From DAIPKP01 sp964545875 (GTDB taxonomy: Bacteria > Synergistota > Synergistia > Synergistales > Aminiphilaceae), in contig CAZJHH010000012.1 in assembly GCA_964545875.1 (NCBI GenBank), positions 1 to 54,551 of the forward strand: a stretch of DNA of 54,551 nucleotides, written 5' to 3'. This document shows positions 16,733 through 25,144 of the stretch, in pieces. Made by a program: the position numbers and the translations under genes. The notes beneath the pieces were generated by a model. The model was given only the letters and a program-made list of their open reading frames with translations. It ran no database searches and had not been told where the DNA came from. The number at the start of each line of letters is the position of its first letter. The first letter of the stretch is position 1.

Positions 16733-19438
16733 ATGGTGGCGTATTGTGGAGGTAGCGCTCTTAAGAAAAGGGTTTTCCCATGTGGATTCATGAGAGTGAT
16801 TTTTCTTGCGTTAGCAGTGTTAATGTTCCTGGTGAATTCGTTTCATGCGGAAGCCTCCACATACTACGTAACACAGAATGGCGGGGGGACGAAAAACGGT
16901 ACGTCCTGGACAAACGCCTATGGGGAGGCCCAATTTATCACAGCTCTTCAAAACGCCCCCTCTGGGAGCGAGTTCTGGGTGGCTTCCGGAGCCTATCGAC
17001 CTACTGAGGCGGTGAACCGAGATATTTCTTTCGTTCTTAAATCCGGTGTGGCTCTCTATGGGGGGTTTGATGGTTCCGAAACTACTCGAAATGCGAGGAA
17101 TTGGGAAAGTAACGTTACCGTACTTACCGGGGATCTTCAGAAAAACGACAGCACCGACACAAACGGCGTAACTGCGATCTACACCGATATTGCAGGAACC
17201 AACAGCCGTACCGTGGTAACCGGCAGCGGCACGGATAGCACCGCTATCCTGGATGGCTTTACTGTTTGCGGAGGAGCTGAAGGAACTCTTGATAATGAGA
17301 TGGGCGGTTACTACTGCGGCGGAGGAATGTATGACAAGGGTGGCAGCCCCACCGTGACCAACTGCACCTTTGCGGGAAATACCGCGGCATATGGCGGAGG
17401 GGTGTACAACAGAGGAAGCAACCCGGGGGATGCGAGCAATCCCGAAATAGAGAACTGCATCTTTACGGGCAATGCCGCGGTTTACGATGGCGGAGGGATC
17501 TACAATAGAAATTTGGCCAGCCCCACCATAGCCAGCTGCACCTTGAGGAAAAACAGTGCAAGGGACGGTAACGGCGGAGGAATGTACAACTTCGGATCTT
17601 TCTGCGCCCCCACCGTAAAGGGCTGTACCTTTACCGAAAATGCCGCTTTTGGCAATGGAGGAGGACTTTACAACAGTAATGTGAATGGTTTTGAGATTGT
17701 CAACTGCACCTTTGCGGGAAATACCGCTTCTGTAAACGCAGGTGCGGCATACAACGGCGATGGCGGGGGACTCTACAACAGTAATGTGAATGGTTTTGAG
17801 ATCGTCAACTGCACCTTTACGGCAAATGCCGTGTCCGGTGACGGCAGTGGGGCGTATTCTGATGGGGGCTCCAGTCTTGCCGCAACCAACTGCATTTTCT
17901 GGGACACCCTGGTTGATGCGCAGCAGGAAATTTCCGGCACCGCCACTGTGGCCTACTCCGTGGTGCAGAATGGCTATCCAGGTGGCACAGCTATCATTGA
18001 CACCGATCCCGGCCTTGTTGCTTTGGCTGACAACGGTGGCCCCACCCAGACCTGCGCTATTGATACCACAAGCTCCGCCTACAATGCGGGCACCTCTGCC
18101 GGAGCCCCGGAGAAGGATCAGCGGGGATTGCCCCGGGATGTGGGTAACCCGGATGTGGGAGCCTACGAATATCAGCCGAATCGAAAGGTTCTTACGGTGA
18201 TCACAGAAGGGAACGGAAGCGTGAGCCGGAGCCCTCAGGGTACCGCTCTGGCAAACGCCGAAGGCGGATCCTGGTATTACCCTGCGGGAACCGCAGTCAC
18301 CCTTACGGCGAATTCTGTTTCCCCCTGGGTCTTGACGGGGTGGAGTGGAACCCCCTCAAATACGGCGACAATCAGCACGGCGAGCACCGCCGCGAACTTT
18401 TCGATAGTCATGAACACGGACTTTTCGGCCACCGCCACATTTACCCGGCGGGGGTACGCCATTGCGGTTTCTGCAGAAATTGGGGGATCCATACGTCCCT
18501 CGGGAAACGTCATGGTAAATCCCGGAAGCAGCCAAACCTTTACCATCACCCCCTGGACAGGGTTTCGAGTAAACAGTGTCCTTGTGGACGGGTTGCCCGT
18601 AGGAGCAGTTACAACCTATACCTTGAGCGATGTCCATTCGGACCACACGATCTCCGCTTTCTTCAGCCTTAACCTTAGCCCGGACCCCACTTCCACCCCG
18701 GTGCCTACTGCTACGGCTACCCCGGTACCTACCGCCACTTCCACCCCGGCACCGACTGCCGTTCCTACCCCGATACCTACCATAGACCCGGCAGTCTTCG
18801 CGGCAATTATGCAGAGCCTCAACTTTTTCTGTTCGCAACCCTCGGCACACTGCTGGATGTGTATAGCTACCCGAGAGCCGAGTTGTGGTTCTTTATACCC
18901 CGGAGATGTCGCTTTGTCGGAGGATGAAGATGTTATTTTGAACTGCCCGGCCCTGCGGGAGGCTATGCTGGAGGATAATCCCCAAAGCGTGGCGGCGGGA
19001 GCGTTTGTTTCCAAAGTCGATCACTTTTCCATGGAGGTGACTTTTGCGCCGGAGGCGGAAGAAGTATCTGTCGTTCTGGATGCCAGCTATGGCCCTCTCC
19101 CGAAAGGATACAGCCCCTTCTTCTACTTTTTGGCCCGCACCTACGATGAAGAGGGAAACCCCCTGGATTACGTGCTTTTGGAGGAGACGGGAGAAAATGG
19201 GGCGATTCTCCGCATAAGCGATACCAGCGTCAGCTGGACCCTGGAGATTACGGACGGGAGCGAGGTGGATAGCAACCCCGAAGCGGGGGTTGTGGATATG
19301 GAGATTGCAGTAGTGGTGATCGTACCGCAGCCCGTTGCTGTGGCTCCTTCGGGAGGTGGCGGAGGGTGTGTCACTCTGGCGACATCCTTTTCGGCGCTCT
19401 TTCTGCTGGTTTTGCCTCTCTTGTTGTTTAAACGTTGA
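16733..19438 (+). CDS. beta-helix/InlB-type repeat surface protein with Synerg-CTERM tail
   Basis: A 901-residue exported protein. The signal peptide lies in the first ~40 residues. Residues about 45-480 are polymorphic-outer-membrane-like/right-handed beta-helix repeats (many GGGxYN and NCTFxxNxA units), ending in the choice-of-anchor-type sequence RGLPRDVGNPDVGAYEY. Residues about 485-640 contain two repeats of the GWSGxPxNTATI and AEIGGSI(R)PSG type, as in bacterial InlB-like repeats. A Thr-Pro-Val spacer (about 652-686), a Cys-rich segment (FFCSQPSAHCWMC) and a beta-rich domain follow. The tail has Gly5-Cys, a hydrophobic helix and FKR. One repeat, GGGLYNSNVNGFEIVNCTF, is duplicated almost exactly. 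I place the start at ATG 16733 (AGGGGG upstream); ATG 16790 is an alternative. Function unknown; adhesion or polysaccharide binding is plausible. Confidence 0.85.
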   Translation: MVAYCGGSALKKRVFPCGFMRVIFLALAVLMFLVNSFHAEASTYYVTQNGGGTKNGTSWTNAYGEAQFITALQNAPSGSEFWVASGAYRPTEAVNRDISFVLKSGVALYGGFDGSETTRNARNWESNVTVLTGDLQKNDSTDTNGVTAIYTDIAGTNSRTVVTGSGTDSTAILDGFTVCGGAEGTLDNEMGGYYCGGGMYDKGGSPTVTNCTFAGNTAAYGGGVYNRGSNPGDASNPEIENCIFTGNAAVYDGGGIYNRNLASPTIASCTLRKNSARDGNGGGMYNFGSFCAPTVKGCTFTENAAFGNGGGLYNSNVNGFEIVNCTFAGNTASVNAGAAYNGDGGGLYNSNVNGFEIVNCTFTANAVSGDGSGAYSDGGSSLAATNCIFWDTLVDAQQEISGTATVAYSVVQNGYPGGTAIIDTDPGLVALADNGGPTQTCAIDTTSSAYNAGTSAGAPEKDQRGLPRDVGNPDVGAYEYQPNRKVLTVITEGNGSVSRSPQGTALANAEGGSWYYPAGTAVTLTANSVSPWVLTGWSGTPSNTATISTASTAANFSIVMNTDFSATATFTRRGYAIAVSAEIGGSIRPSGNVMVNPGSSQTFTITPWTGFRVNSVLVDGLPVGAVTTYTLSDVHSDHTISAFFSLNLSPDPTSTPVPTATATPVPTATSTPAPTAVPTPIPTIDPAVFAAIMQSLNFFCSQPSAHCWMCIATREPSCGSLYPGDVALSEDEDVILNCPALREAMLEDNPQSVAAGAFVSKVDHFSMEVTFAPEAEEVSVVLDASYGPLPKGYSPFFYFLARTYDEEGNPLDYVLLEETGENGAILRISDTSVSWTLEITDGSEVDSNPEAGVVDMEIAVVVIVPQPVAVAPSGGGGGCVTLATSFSALFLLVLPLLLFKR
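17659..17824 (+). repeat. recent internal duplication in the beta-helix gene
   Basis: Two segments of about 60 bp, at 17660-17720 and 17764-17824, encode the same 19 residues and differ at only a few bases, far closer than the other repeats. This points to a recent unequal duplication or gene conversion. Confidence 0.85.
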
Positions 19439-19482
19439 TTCTAAGAGGGTGTGTCTTGCAATTCCGGCATGATGCCCACTGT

Positions 19483-19522
19483 AAAAGGCCTGGAGAGATC
19501 CGCAGATCTCCCCAGGCCTTTT
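19483..19522. terminator. bidirectional terminator
   Basis: An 18-bp stem with one mismatch (19483-19500 with 19505-19522), A4 on the left and T5 on the right. It separates the convergent beta-helix and C10 protease genes. Confidence 0.88.
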
Positions 19523-19583
19523 TGCGTAGGATCCCCGCAGAATGGCGTCCAAAATTTACGTCCATTCCTGCCCTGCGGAGTTT

Positions 19584-21233
19584 CTACTTCCGGAACAAGA
19601 CCAGGGGGAGCAACAGCGCAAGAGCTCCCGGAAGAAATCCCAGGGAACACCCTCCTCCCCCGCCGCCGGAGGGGTTGCCCGGGGTGCCTGCAAAATCCAC
19701 TTCCCAGAGGTTGCCGGGATAGCCGAAGTTTTCCGACGTTCCCACCCCTTCGGTGCGGAGGGAGGGGGAGAAGAGATATCCTGGTGCGGAAGCCCGGAGA
19801 GTGTAGGTGTTTCCCGAGGGGATCTTGGCAAAGGCATATATTCCCCGGGAATTGGTGAGAGCGGTGCGGGGGCTTGGAAGGCTCAGTCCCGAGAGGGTTA
19901 CCGTTACGTTTTCGAAGGGGTTGCCCTCCTCGTCGAGAATCCGGCCGCTCAGGATTTCTCCGGTTCCTTCGGTAAAGACGTTGTACACCACTTTATAGAC
20001 CGAGGAAAACATGGGTTCGTCGTTTTTCCCATGCATCCATTCCACGTCGATATTCGGGAGGTTGTACCATGCGTTGGAATTTCCTCCCCATCCCATGTTC
20101 AGGTGATGATAGAGGGTCTCCCCCTGATAGCCGTAGCCATCTCCCACGATGGCATGGCCTCCCTCGGAGCCCGTAATGCCGAAAAGCACGGGATGTCCCG
20201 CGTCCAGGTTGGGAAGCACCGCCGCATTTCGTGGATCTTCGGGGAAGTTGTCTCCGCCGTTGTAGCCCTTGATGGCGTTGGAGTAGCCGAAGGTTTCCGT
20301 AAGGGCGTCCGCTGCCATAAGGGTGTCCGTGCCGGAACCTTCGCTGGTGTAGCTCATATGCACCGCAAGTCCCGCATCGTAGGTGAGGGCTCCTATGGCC
20401 TGGCGCTGTCCTTCGGTGATGGCGGCACCCGGCTGAAGAACCATGGCGTTCCAGCTGTAGGGGCCTCCGAGGCCGTTCCCTCCCCGGGTAATGCGGTCTT
20501 CGGAAATTTCGTCTATGTAAATCTCGAAGGTTCTCGCCCCGATGCCCCGGGAGGGGTGCTCGTGAAAACGCATGAGCTGGGCCATGGCGGTGGCCACGCA
20601 GCCGCAGGGATATCCGTGGGGAGTGTAGTAGTTGTAGCAGGGTTCCTGGTTTACGCTCTCCTGACTCCAGGTGGACTGGAGAAGAGGGGCCACCCGGACG
20701 TCCGCAAGGGAGGGAAGGGATTCTTCCGGAGGAATTTGTTCTTCCAGAAGAGCTTGCCACTTGGCCATGTTGGAGGTTTCCAGCTCCGCCAGGTTCCGGG
20801 AGGCTTTGGGAATCGCACGGACGACATGCCCCCGGCGAGCCAGATCCCGGGTTACCAGGGCTCCCAAAGGATTCGTTCCCGAAGGATCGTAGGCGGTTCC
20901 TTCGGGAACCAGGGCGATTACCGGTTCCATAAGATCATCTCCTCCCAGGATGAGAAAACCCCGGGGAGAGAGCAAAGCCACGTAGTAGAGGGGGTTTCCC
21001 TGGGCGTCGGCGTAGGAGATCAGGTCCGTTACGTTTTGCCCGGTGTTCTCCTCCAGAGGGGCTGGGTTCCGTTCAAGCCAGGAGACTGCGGCCCGGAGAG
21101 CCTGGGCTTCGGTTATCGGAGCGGCATACCCCTTTCCGAAACCGGGCAGAAATCCCCCGAGAAGGACGGCCAAAGCTATGGATAGAATACGTGCTGTGTT
21201 TCGGAAGCTGCTTTGTCGCATACGCTGATTCAT
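19584..21233 (-). CDS. C10-family (streptopain-like) cysteine protease with Synerg-CTERM tail
   Basis: A 549-residue exported protease. A signal peptide ends near the AYAAP-like site KGYAAP (about 34-39). A propeptide of the Spi/streptopain type follows (about 40-180). The C10 catalytic domain has the Cys of CGCVATAMAQLM (C212) and the His of SEGGHAIVGDGYG (H360), then HHLNMGWGG. A carboxypeptidase-regulatory/CNA-B-like beta-sandwich sits at about 425-510 (GRILDEEGNPFENVTVTLSG). The tail is Gly6-Cys-Ser-Leu-Gly (523-532) plus a hydrophobic helix and FRK. The start at 21233 has AGAGGA eight nt upstream; the open frame extends further but without family sequence. It is the third Synerg-CTERM protein within 7 kb. 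Confidence 0.92.
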   Translation of the reverse strand: MNQRMRQSSFRNTARILSIALAVLLGGFLPGFGKGYAAPITEAQALRAAVSWLERNPAPLEENTGQNVTDLISYADAQGNPLYYVALLSPRGFLILGGDDLMEPVIALVPEGTAYDPSGTNPLGALVTRDLARRGHVVRAIPKASRNLAELETSNMAKWQALLEEQIPPEESLPSLADVRVAPLLQSTWSQESVNQEPCYNYYTPHGYPCGCVATAMAQLMRFHEHPSRGIGARTFEIYIDEISEDRITRGGNGLGGPYSWNAMVLQPGAAITEGQRQAIGALTYDAGLAVHMSYTSEGSGTDTLMAADALTETFGYSNAIKGYNGGDNFPEDPRNAAVLPNLDAGHPVLFGITGSEGGHAIVGDGYGYQGETLYHHLNMGWGGNSNAWYNLPNIDVEWMHGKNDEPMFSSVYKVVYNVFTEGTGEILSGRILDEEGNPFENVTVTLSGLSLPSPRTALTNSRGIYAFAKIPSGNTYTLRASAPGYLFSPSLRTEGVGTSENFGYPGNLWEVDFAGTPGNPSGGGGGGCSLGFLPGALALLLPLVLFRK

Positions 21234-21333
21234 GTTCTCATTCCTCTCCGTATTGTGGTTTTTCCCAAGCATCTCCGTACGGTTTCGCCAGGGCGCGCCT
21301 CCTTCCGCACTAACGCGTCGGGGCATCTTTTCA

Positions 21334-21362
21334 CGTATACCATAAGGATGCTCCCATGCAAA
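21334..21362 (-). promoter_or_regulatory. candidate promoter of the C10 protease gene
   Basis: Minus strand: TTTGCA (21357-21362), a 17-nt spacer, TATACG (21334-21339) preceded by TGG (extended -10). The leader to the ATG would be about 95 nt. Confidence 0.45.
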
Positions 21363-21384
21363 GCTTTTTCCGGTGGGGGGATTC

Positions 21385-22074
21385 TTATTCTCCAAAGCGT
21401 TCCCGGGCAAGGTCGATGTGTTTTTGGATGATTTCCCGGGCCCTGTCCCCGTCTTTCTCTTCGATGGCCTGTACGAGAAGCTCGTGCTGCTCCAGGATGG
21501 TGGAGGGCCATTTTCCCTGGGAGAATGCCAGGGCCCGGCTCTGGCCAATGTATTTGGTCATGACGGCGGAAAAATCTTCGTATATCCGGGAGAGAAGCCG
21601 ATTATCCGCAGCCTCCACGATGACCATGTGGAGCAGGGAGTCCCAGGAGGCTCCTTCGCCGGGCTCGTTCTCTCCGTCCTTTTCGATGCGTTCCAGATTT
21701 TCCAGGCACTGGTGCATCTTCTGGAGATCTTCCGAGTTTCGCCGCTCCGCTGCAAGCCCCGCCGCGGGAATTTCGAGAAAGCTTCGCATTTCCAGAAGAT
21801 CCCGGAGCATGTGCTCCGGCCAGAGCCGTACCGTGTTGAGGTGGGATTCGAATTCCGGCAGTTCTTCGTCCTGAAGATAGATTCCCTCTCGTCCCCGGGT
21901 TTCGAGAACTCCCATATATTCCAGAGCCACCAGAGCCTCCCGAAGGAGATTGCGGCTCGTGCCGAGCTGTATGGCCAATTCTCGTTCCGAGGGAAGCTTT
22001 CCCTCTTCTCCCAAAGAGCCCCGACGAATTTTATTCGTAATGTCCTGAATGAGTTGGTCTCGTTTTTTCGCCAT
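21385..22074 (-). CDS. GntR-family regulator, FadR subfamily
   Basis: A 229-residue DNA-binding repressor or activator. The N-terminal winged helix (about 5-70) shows the GntR signature KLPSERELAIQLGTSRNLLREAL. The C-terminal all-helical FCD ligand domain (about 85-220) contains the metal/ligand-binding pattern RSFLEIPAAGLAAERR and HMVIVEAADN. It is divergent from the TRAP transporter genes, with an inverted repeat of the FadR-type TGGTnnnACCA pattern at 22183-22193. It most likely controls the TRAP-ilvD operon, and perhaps itself, in response to the imported organic acid. The ATG at 22074 has a purine-rich site (AGGGAC) upstream. Confidence 0.9.
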   Translation of the reverse strand: MAKKRDQLIQDITNKIRRGSLGEEGKLPSERELAIQLGTSRNLLREALVALEYMGVLETRGREGIYLQDEELPEFESHLNTVRLWPEHMLRDLLEMRSFLEIPAAGLAAERRNSEDLQKMHQCLENLERIEKDGENEPGEGASWDSLLHMVIVEAADNRLLSRIYEDFSAVMTKYIGQSRALAFSQGKWPSTILEQHELLVQAIEEKDGDRAREIIQKHIDLARERFGE

Positions 22075-22142
22075 GGATACCGTCCCTTTTCCTCCTCCAT
22101 GTTTTTTCGTCCTAACGGAACAAGGTTTTTTCGAAAATCTTC

Positions 22143-22171
22143 TTGTCTTTCCGAAGCAAGCATACTATACT
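22143..22171 (+). promoter_or_regulatory. promoter of the TRAP transporter operon
   Basis: TTGTCT (22143-22148), a 17-nt spacer, TATACT (22166-22171). The expected transcript starts near 22178, directly before the operator at 22183-22193. Confidence 0.72.
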
Positions 22172-22182
22172 ATCAGTCAAAA

Positions 22183-22193
22183 TGGTAGTACCA
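22183..22193. promoter_or_regulatory. GntR/FadR-type operator
   Basis: TGGTAGTACCA is a perfect 5-1-5 inverted repeat fitting the TGGTnnnACCA pattern of FadR-subfamily operators. It lies about 5-15 nt after the predicted transcription start, so a bound regulator should block transcription. Confidence 0.7.
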
Positions 22194-22233
22194 AGGTAGG
22201 TCCAAATCTTTCCGTGGGGAGGCAATACTAATT

Positions 22234-23211
22234 ATGCAGAAGAAGATGCGAAGGGTGTGTGCGGCGTTGCTGGGTGTTTTTTTAAGTGTTTCCGTGGCCT
22301 TTGGAGCCGTCAATATCAAGGTGGCCCACGTGGTGAACGAACAGGACGCCTTCCACGTCTGCGCCCTGAAGTTCAAGGAAGTGGTGGAGGCCGAGACCGG
22401 CGGTGAGGTTACCGTTACGGTGTTTCCCAACGCCAAGCTCGGAGACGAGAGGGCTCTTCTGGAAAACATGAAGATGGGAGCTGTGGATGCGGGAATCATC
22501 ACCAGCGGCCCCCTCATCAACTTTTTGCCGGAGTTCGGAATTTTCGACCTTCCCTTCCTTTTCCGGAACCCCGAACATGCCTATGCGGTACTGGACGGCC
22601 CCATTGGTCAGGCCATGCTGCAAAGCATGGAATCCCAGGGATGGATCGGTCTCGCTTACGGCGAACGGGGATTCCGGGATCTTACCAACAGCAAGAGGGC
22701 GGTGCAGACTCCCGAGGACATGAAGGGGCTCAAGATCCGGCTCATGCAGAACCCCGTCTACGTGGAGAGCTTCAAACTTCTCGGAGCCAATGCGGTGCCC
22801 ATGGCCTGGACCGAAGCTCTTACGGCGCTCCAGCAGGGAACCATCGACGGCCAGGAGAACCCCCTCAACGTCATCGTCTCCTTCAAGCTCTTCGAGAGCC
22901 AGAAGCATCTTACCCTTACCCGGCATGCCTATGCTCCCAACGTGATCATGATGAGCAAGATCACCTGGAATCGCCTCTCGCCGGAGCAGCAGGAAATCGT
23001 GAAGAAGGCCGCTGTCGAGGCAGCGTGGGAAAACAGGAACTACGATAACGAAAAGGCGGCGGAATGGCTCCAGTTCCTCAAGGATCAGGGCATGGAAGTG
23101 GTGGAGAATCCTGATCTTTCCGCATTCCGCCAGGCGGTACAGCCTCTGTACGATACCTACGAGGAAAAATTCGGCAAAGGGCGTCTTCAGGCCATTGCGG
23201 ATACCGAATAG
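22234..23211 (+). CDS. dctP: TRAP transporter substrate-binding protein (DctP family)
   Basis: A 325-residue periplasmic solute-binding protein with a signal peptide (about 1-24, ending VAFGA). The conserved DctP core is visible: DMKGLKIRLMQNPVYVESFKLLGANAVPMAWTEALTALQQGTIDGQENP, of which Arg in KIRLMQ binds the substrate carboxylate in characterised members. It delivers an organic acid to the permease encoded next to it. The ATG at 22234 has GGGGAGG upstream at somewhat long spacing. It is first gene of an operon dctP-dctQ-dctM-ilvD. Confidence 0.95.
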   Translation: MQKKMRRVCAALLGVFLSVSVAFGAVNIKVAHVVNEQDAFHVCALKFKEVVEAETGGEVTVTVFPNAKLGDERALLENMKMGAVDAGIITSGPLINFLPEFGIFDLPFLFRNPEHAYAVLDGPIGQAMLQSMESQGWIGLAYGERGFRDLTNSKRAVQTPEDMKGLKIRLMQNPVYVESFKLLGANAVPMAWTEALTALQQGTIDGQENPLNVIVSFKLFESQKHLTLTRHAYAPNVIMMSKITWNRLSPEQQEIVKKAAVEAAWENRNYDNEKAAEWLQFLKDQGMEVVENPDLSAFRQAVQPLYDTYEEKFGKGRLQAIADTE

Positions 23212-23240
23212 CTTCGGGGAAAGACGGGGATTTCTTGGTT

Positions 23241-23756
23241 ATGCAAGCCACTGAAACCGTGCAGAAAGCCCAGGGCGATCCTTCGGGATCGCCCCTTTCC
23301 CTCCTGTCCCACCGGGTGAATAGGCTCTGCGAAATGTTGCTTTTTCTTCTCATGCTCGTCATGGTGGGAACCGCTACTCTTCAGGTGATCTGTCGTTTTT
23401 TCTTCACCGCCCTCACCTGGTCCGAGGAGGTTACCCGGTTTCTCCTGGTTTTTGCCTCCCTCGTGGGAGCTTCCGTGGGATTCAAGCGGGGAAACCACAT
23501 AGCCATTACCGCCCTCCGGGATAGGCTCTCCCCGAAGGCGGCCTTTCTGATGAGCCTGGGAACCCAGTTGATAGGCCTCTTTTTCTTCGGAGTGGTGGCC
23601 TGGTACGGAGGGGTGCTTATGATCAGCGAAGCTCGTCAGACTACTCCGGGGCTCGGAATCTCCATGATGTGGATTTACGGCATGTACCCCCTTATGGGAG
23701 GGGTTATTTTGCTGCACCTCGGAGCGGAACTCCATCGCTTCTGGAAGGAGCGCTAA
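23241..23756 (+). CDS. dctQ: TRAP transporter small permease (DctQ family)
   Basis: A 171-residue inner-membrane protein with four hydrophobic segments. The family-typical sequence is LTWSEEVTRFLLVFASLVGASVGFKRGNHI, in the second helix region. It forms the TRAP translocation unit with the large permease downstream. I prefer ATG 23241 over the in-frame TTG at 23235 because GGGGA is better spaced. One nucleotide separates its stop from the next start. Confidence 0.92.
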   Translation: MQATETVQKAQGDPSGSPLSLLSHRVNRLCEMLLFLLMLVMVGTATLQVICRFFFTALTWSEEVTRFLLVFASLVGASVGFKRGNHIAITALRDRLSPKAAFLMSLGTQLIGLFFFGVVAWYGGVLMISEARQTTPGLGISMMWIYGMYPLMGGVILLHLGAELHRFWKER

Positions 23757-23757
23757 G

Positions 23758-25035
23758 ATGGGCTGGATTTTGGGAGGAGCCTTTGCGCTTCTCATGCTGG
23801 CGGGAATGCCCATCGGCCTGGCCATCGGATCTGCGGCGCTGCTGCTGCTGATCCTCAACGGGCTTCCCCTGGCCATGCTACCCCAGATGATGTTTACGGG
23901 AAACAACTCCTTTGCCCTGGTGGCGGTGCCCTTCTTCATTCTGGCGGGGGATATCCTCGCCAAGGGAGGGATATCCGAGCGGATCATTTCCTTTGCCGAG
24001 GCCACTCTGGGCCGCATCCGGGGAGGGCTCTCCATCGTCTCCATCGTGGCCTCCATGTTCATCGCCGCCATTTCGGGATCCGGAGCGGCTACCACCGCCG
24101 CGGTGGGTTCCGCCCTGTTGCCGGATCTCAAGGAGCGTGGATACGACCTCGATTTTTCCGCCGCCCTCATCGCTTCGTCGGGCACCATCGGCGTGGTGAT
24201 CCCCCCCAGCGTGCCCATGGTGCTCTATGCGGTCATCGCGGGAGAGTCCGTGGCCAAGCTCTTTATGGGAGGATTTCTTCCCGGGGCTCTCATGGGGGTA
24301 GGGCTCATTCTCCTGGCCCTCTACGTGGCCCGGAAGCGTAACTATCCTGCGGCGGCCCTGGTGTCTTCCCGGGAAAAATGGGGACGTTTCAAGAACGCCC
24401 TTTGGGGACTCCTTACGCCGGTGCTGATTCTTGGAGGAATCTTCTCCGGGTGGTTTACCCCCTCCGAGGCGGCGGCCATAGCGGTGGATTACTCCATTAT
24501 CGTGGCCTTTTTCGTCTACCGGAGCATGACCTGGAAAAAGTTCTACCAGCTCGTGGTGGGTGCGGGAGTTACCTCCTCCCTCATCATGTTTATCATCGCC
24601 ACTTCGAACCTCTTCGGATGGGGGCTCGCCTTCTACCAGGTTCCCGAAGCGGTGGCCCAGGCGCTTATCGGTCTTGCCGGAGGGAACAGCGCCCTCATCT
24701 ATCTGATGATCCTGGTGATCATCCTCCTCGCGGGAATGGTGATGGAGACCGCTTCGGCCCTGATCATTCTTACCCCCATCTTTCTTCCCACGGTACAACA
24801 GCTCGGGGGAGATCTCATTCATTTCGGGGTGCTCATGGCGGTGGGGCTTGCCATCGGCATGGCCACTCCTCCTGTGGCCATCGACATCTACGTGGCCAGC
24901 GCCATTACGGGGCTTTCGGTGGAGGAGATCAGCAAGCCCATTCTTCCCATGGTGGCGGTGCTCATCGTGGTGCTCCTGCTGGCGGCCTATATTCCGTCTC
25001 TGGTGATGTTCCTGCCGGGGCTTATCTGGGGGTAG
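23758..25035 (+). CDS. dctM: TRAP transporter large permease (DctM family)
   Basis: A 425-residue, about 12-helix membrane protein that drives sodium-dependent solute uptake. Recognisable segments are FFILAGDILAKGGISERII, AAISGSGAATTAAVGSALLP and GTIGVVIPPSVPMVLYAV. The substrate cannot be assigned from the permease. It starts immediately after dctQ and is followed 109 nt later by ilvD. Confidence 0.95.
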   Translation: MGWILGGAFALLMLAGMPIGLAIGSAALLLLILNGLPLAMLPQMMFTGNNSFALVAVPFFILAGDILAKGGISERIISFAEATLGRIRGGLSIVSIVASMFIAAISGSGAATTAAVGSALLPDLKERGYDLDFSAALIASSGTIGVVIPPSVPMVLYAVIAGESVAKLFMGGFLPGALMGVGLILLALYVARKRNYPAAALVSSREKWGRFKNALWGLLTPVLILGGIFSGWFTPSEAAAIAVDYSIIVAFFVYRSMTWKKFYQLVVGAGVTSSLIMFIIATSNLFGWGLAFYQVPEAVAQALIGLAGGNSALIYLMILVIILLAGMVMETASALIILTPIFLPTVQQLGGDLIHFGVLMAVGLAIGMATPPVAIDIYVASAITGLSVEEISKPILPMVAVLIVVLLLAAYIPSLVMFLPGLIWG

Positions 25036-25144
25036 GGGCAGATCCGGCTGGGAGCAAATCCAGAGAAACTTACAGGAGCTATATCATAAGGGGGGTGCCC
25101 TCTTGGTATCCCTTATCATTAAAAAAATGAGAGGACGATGTTCC

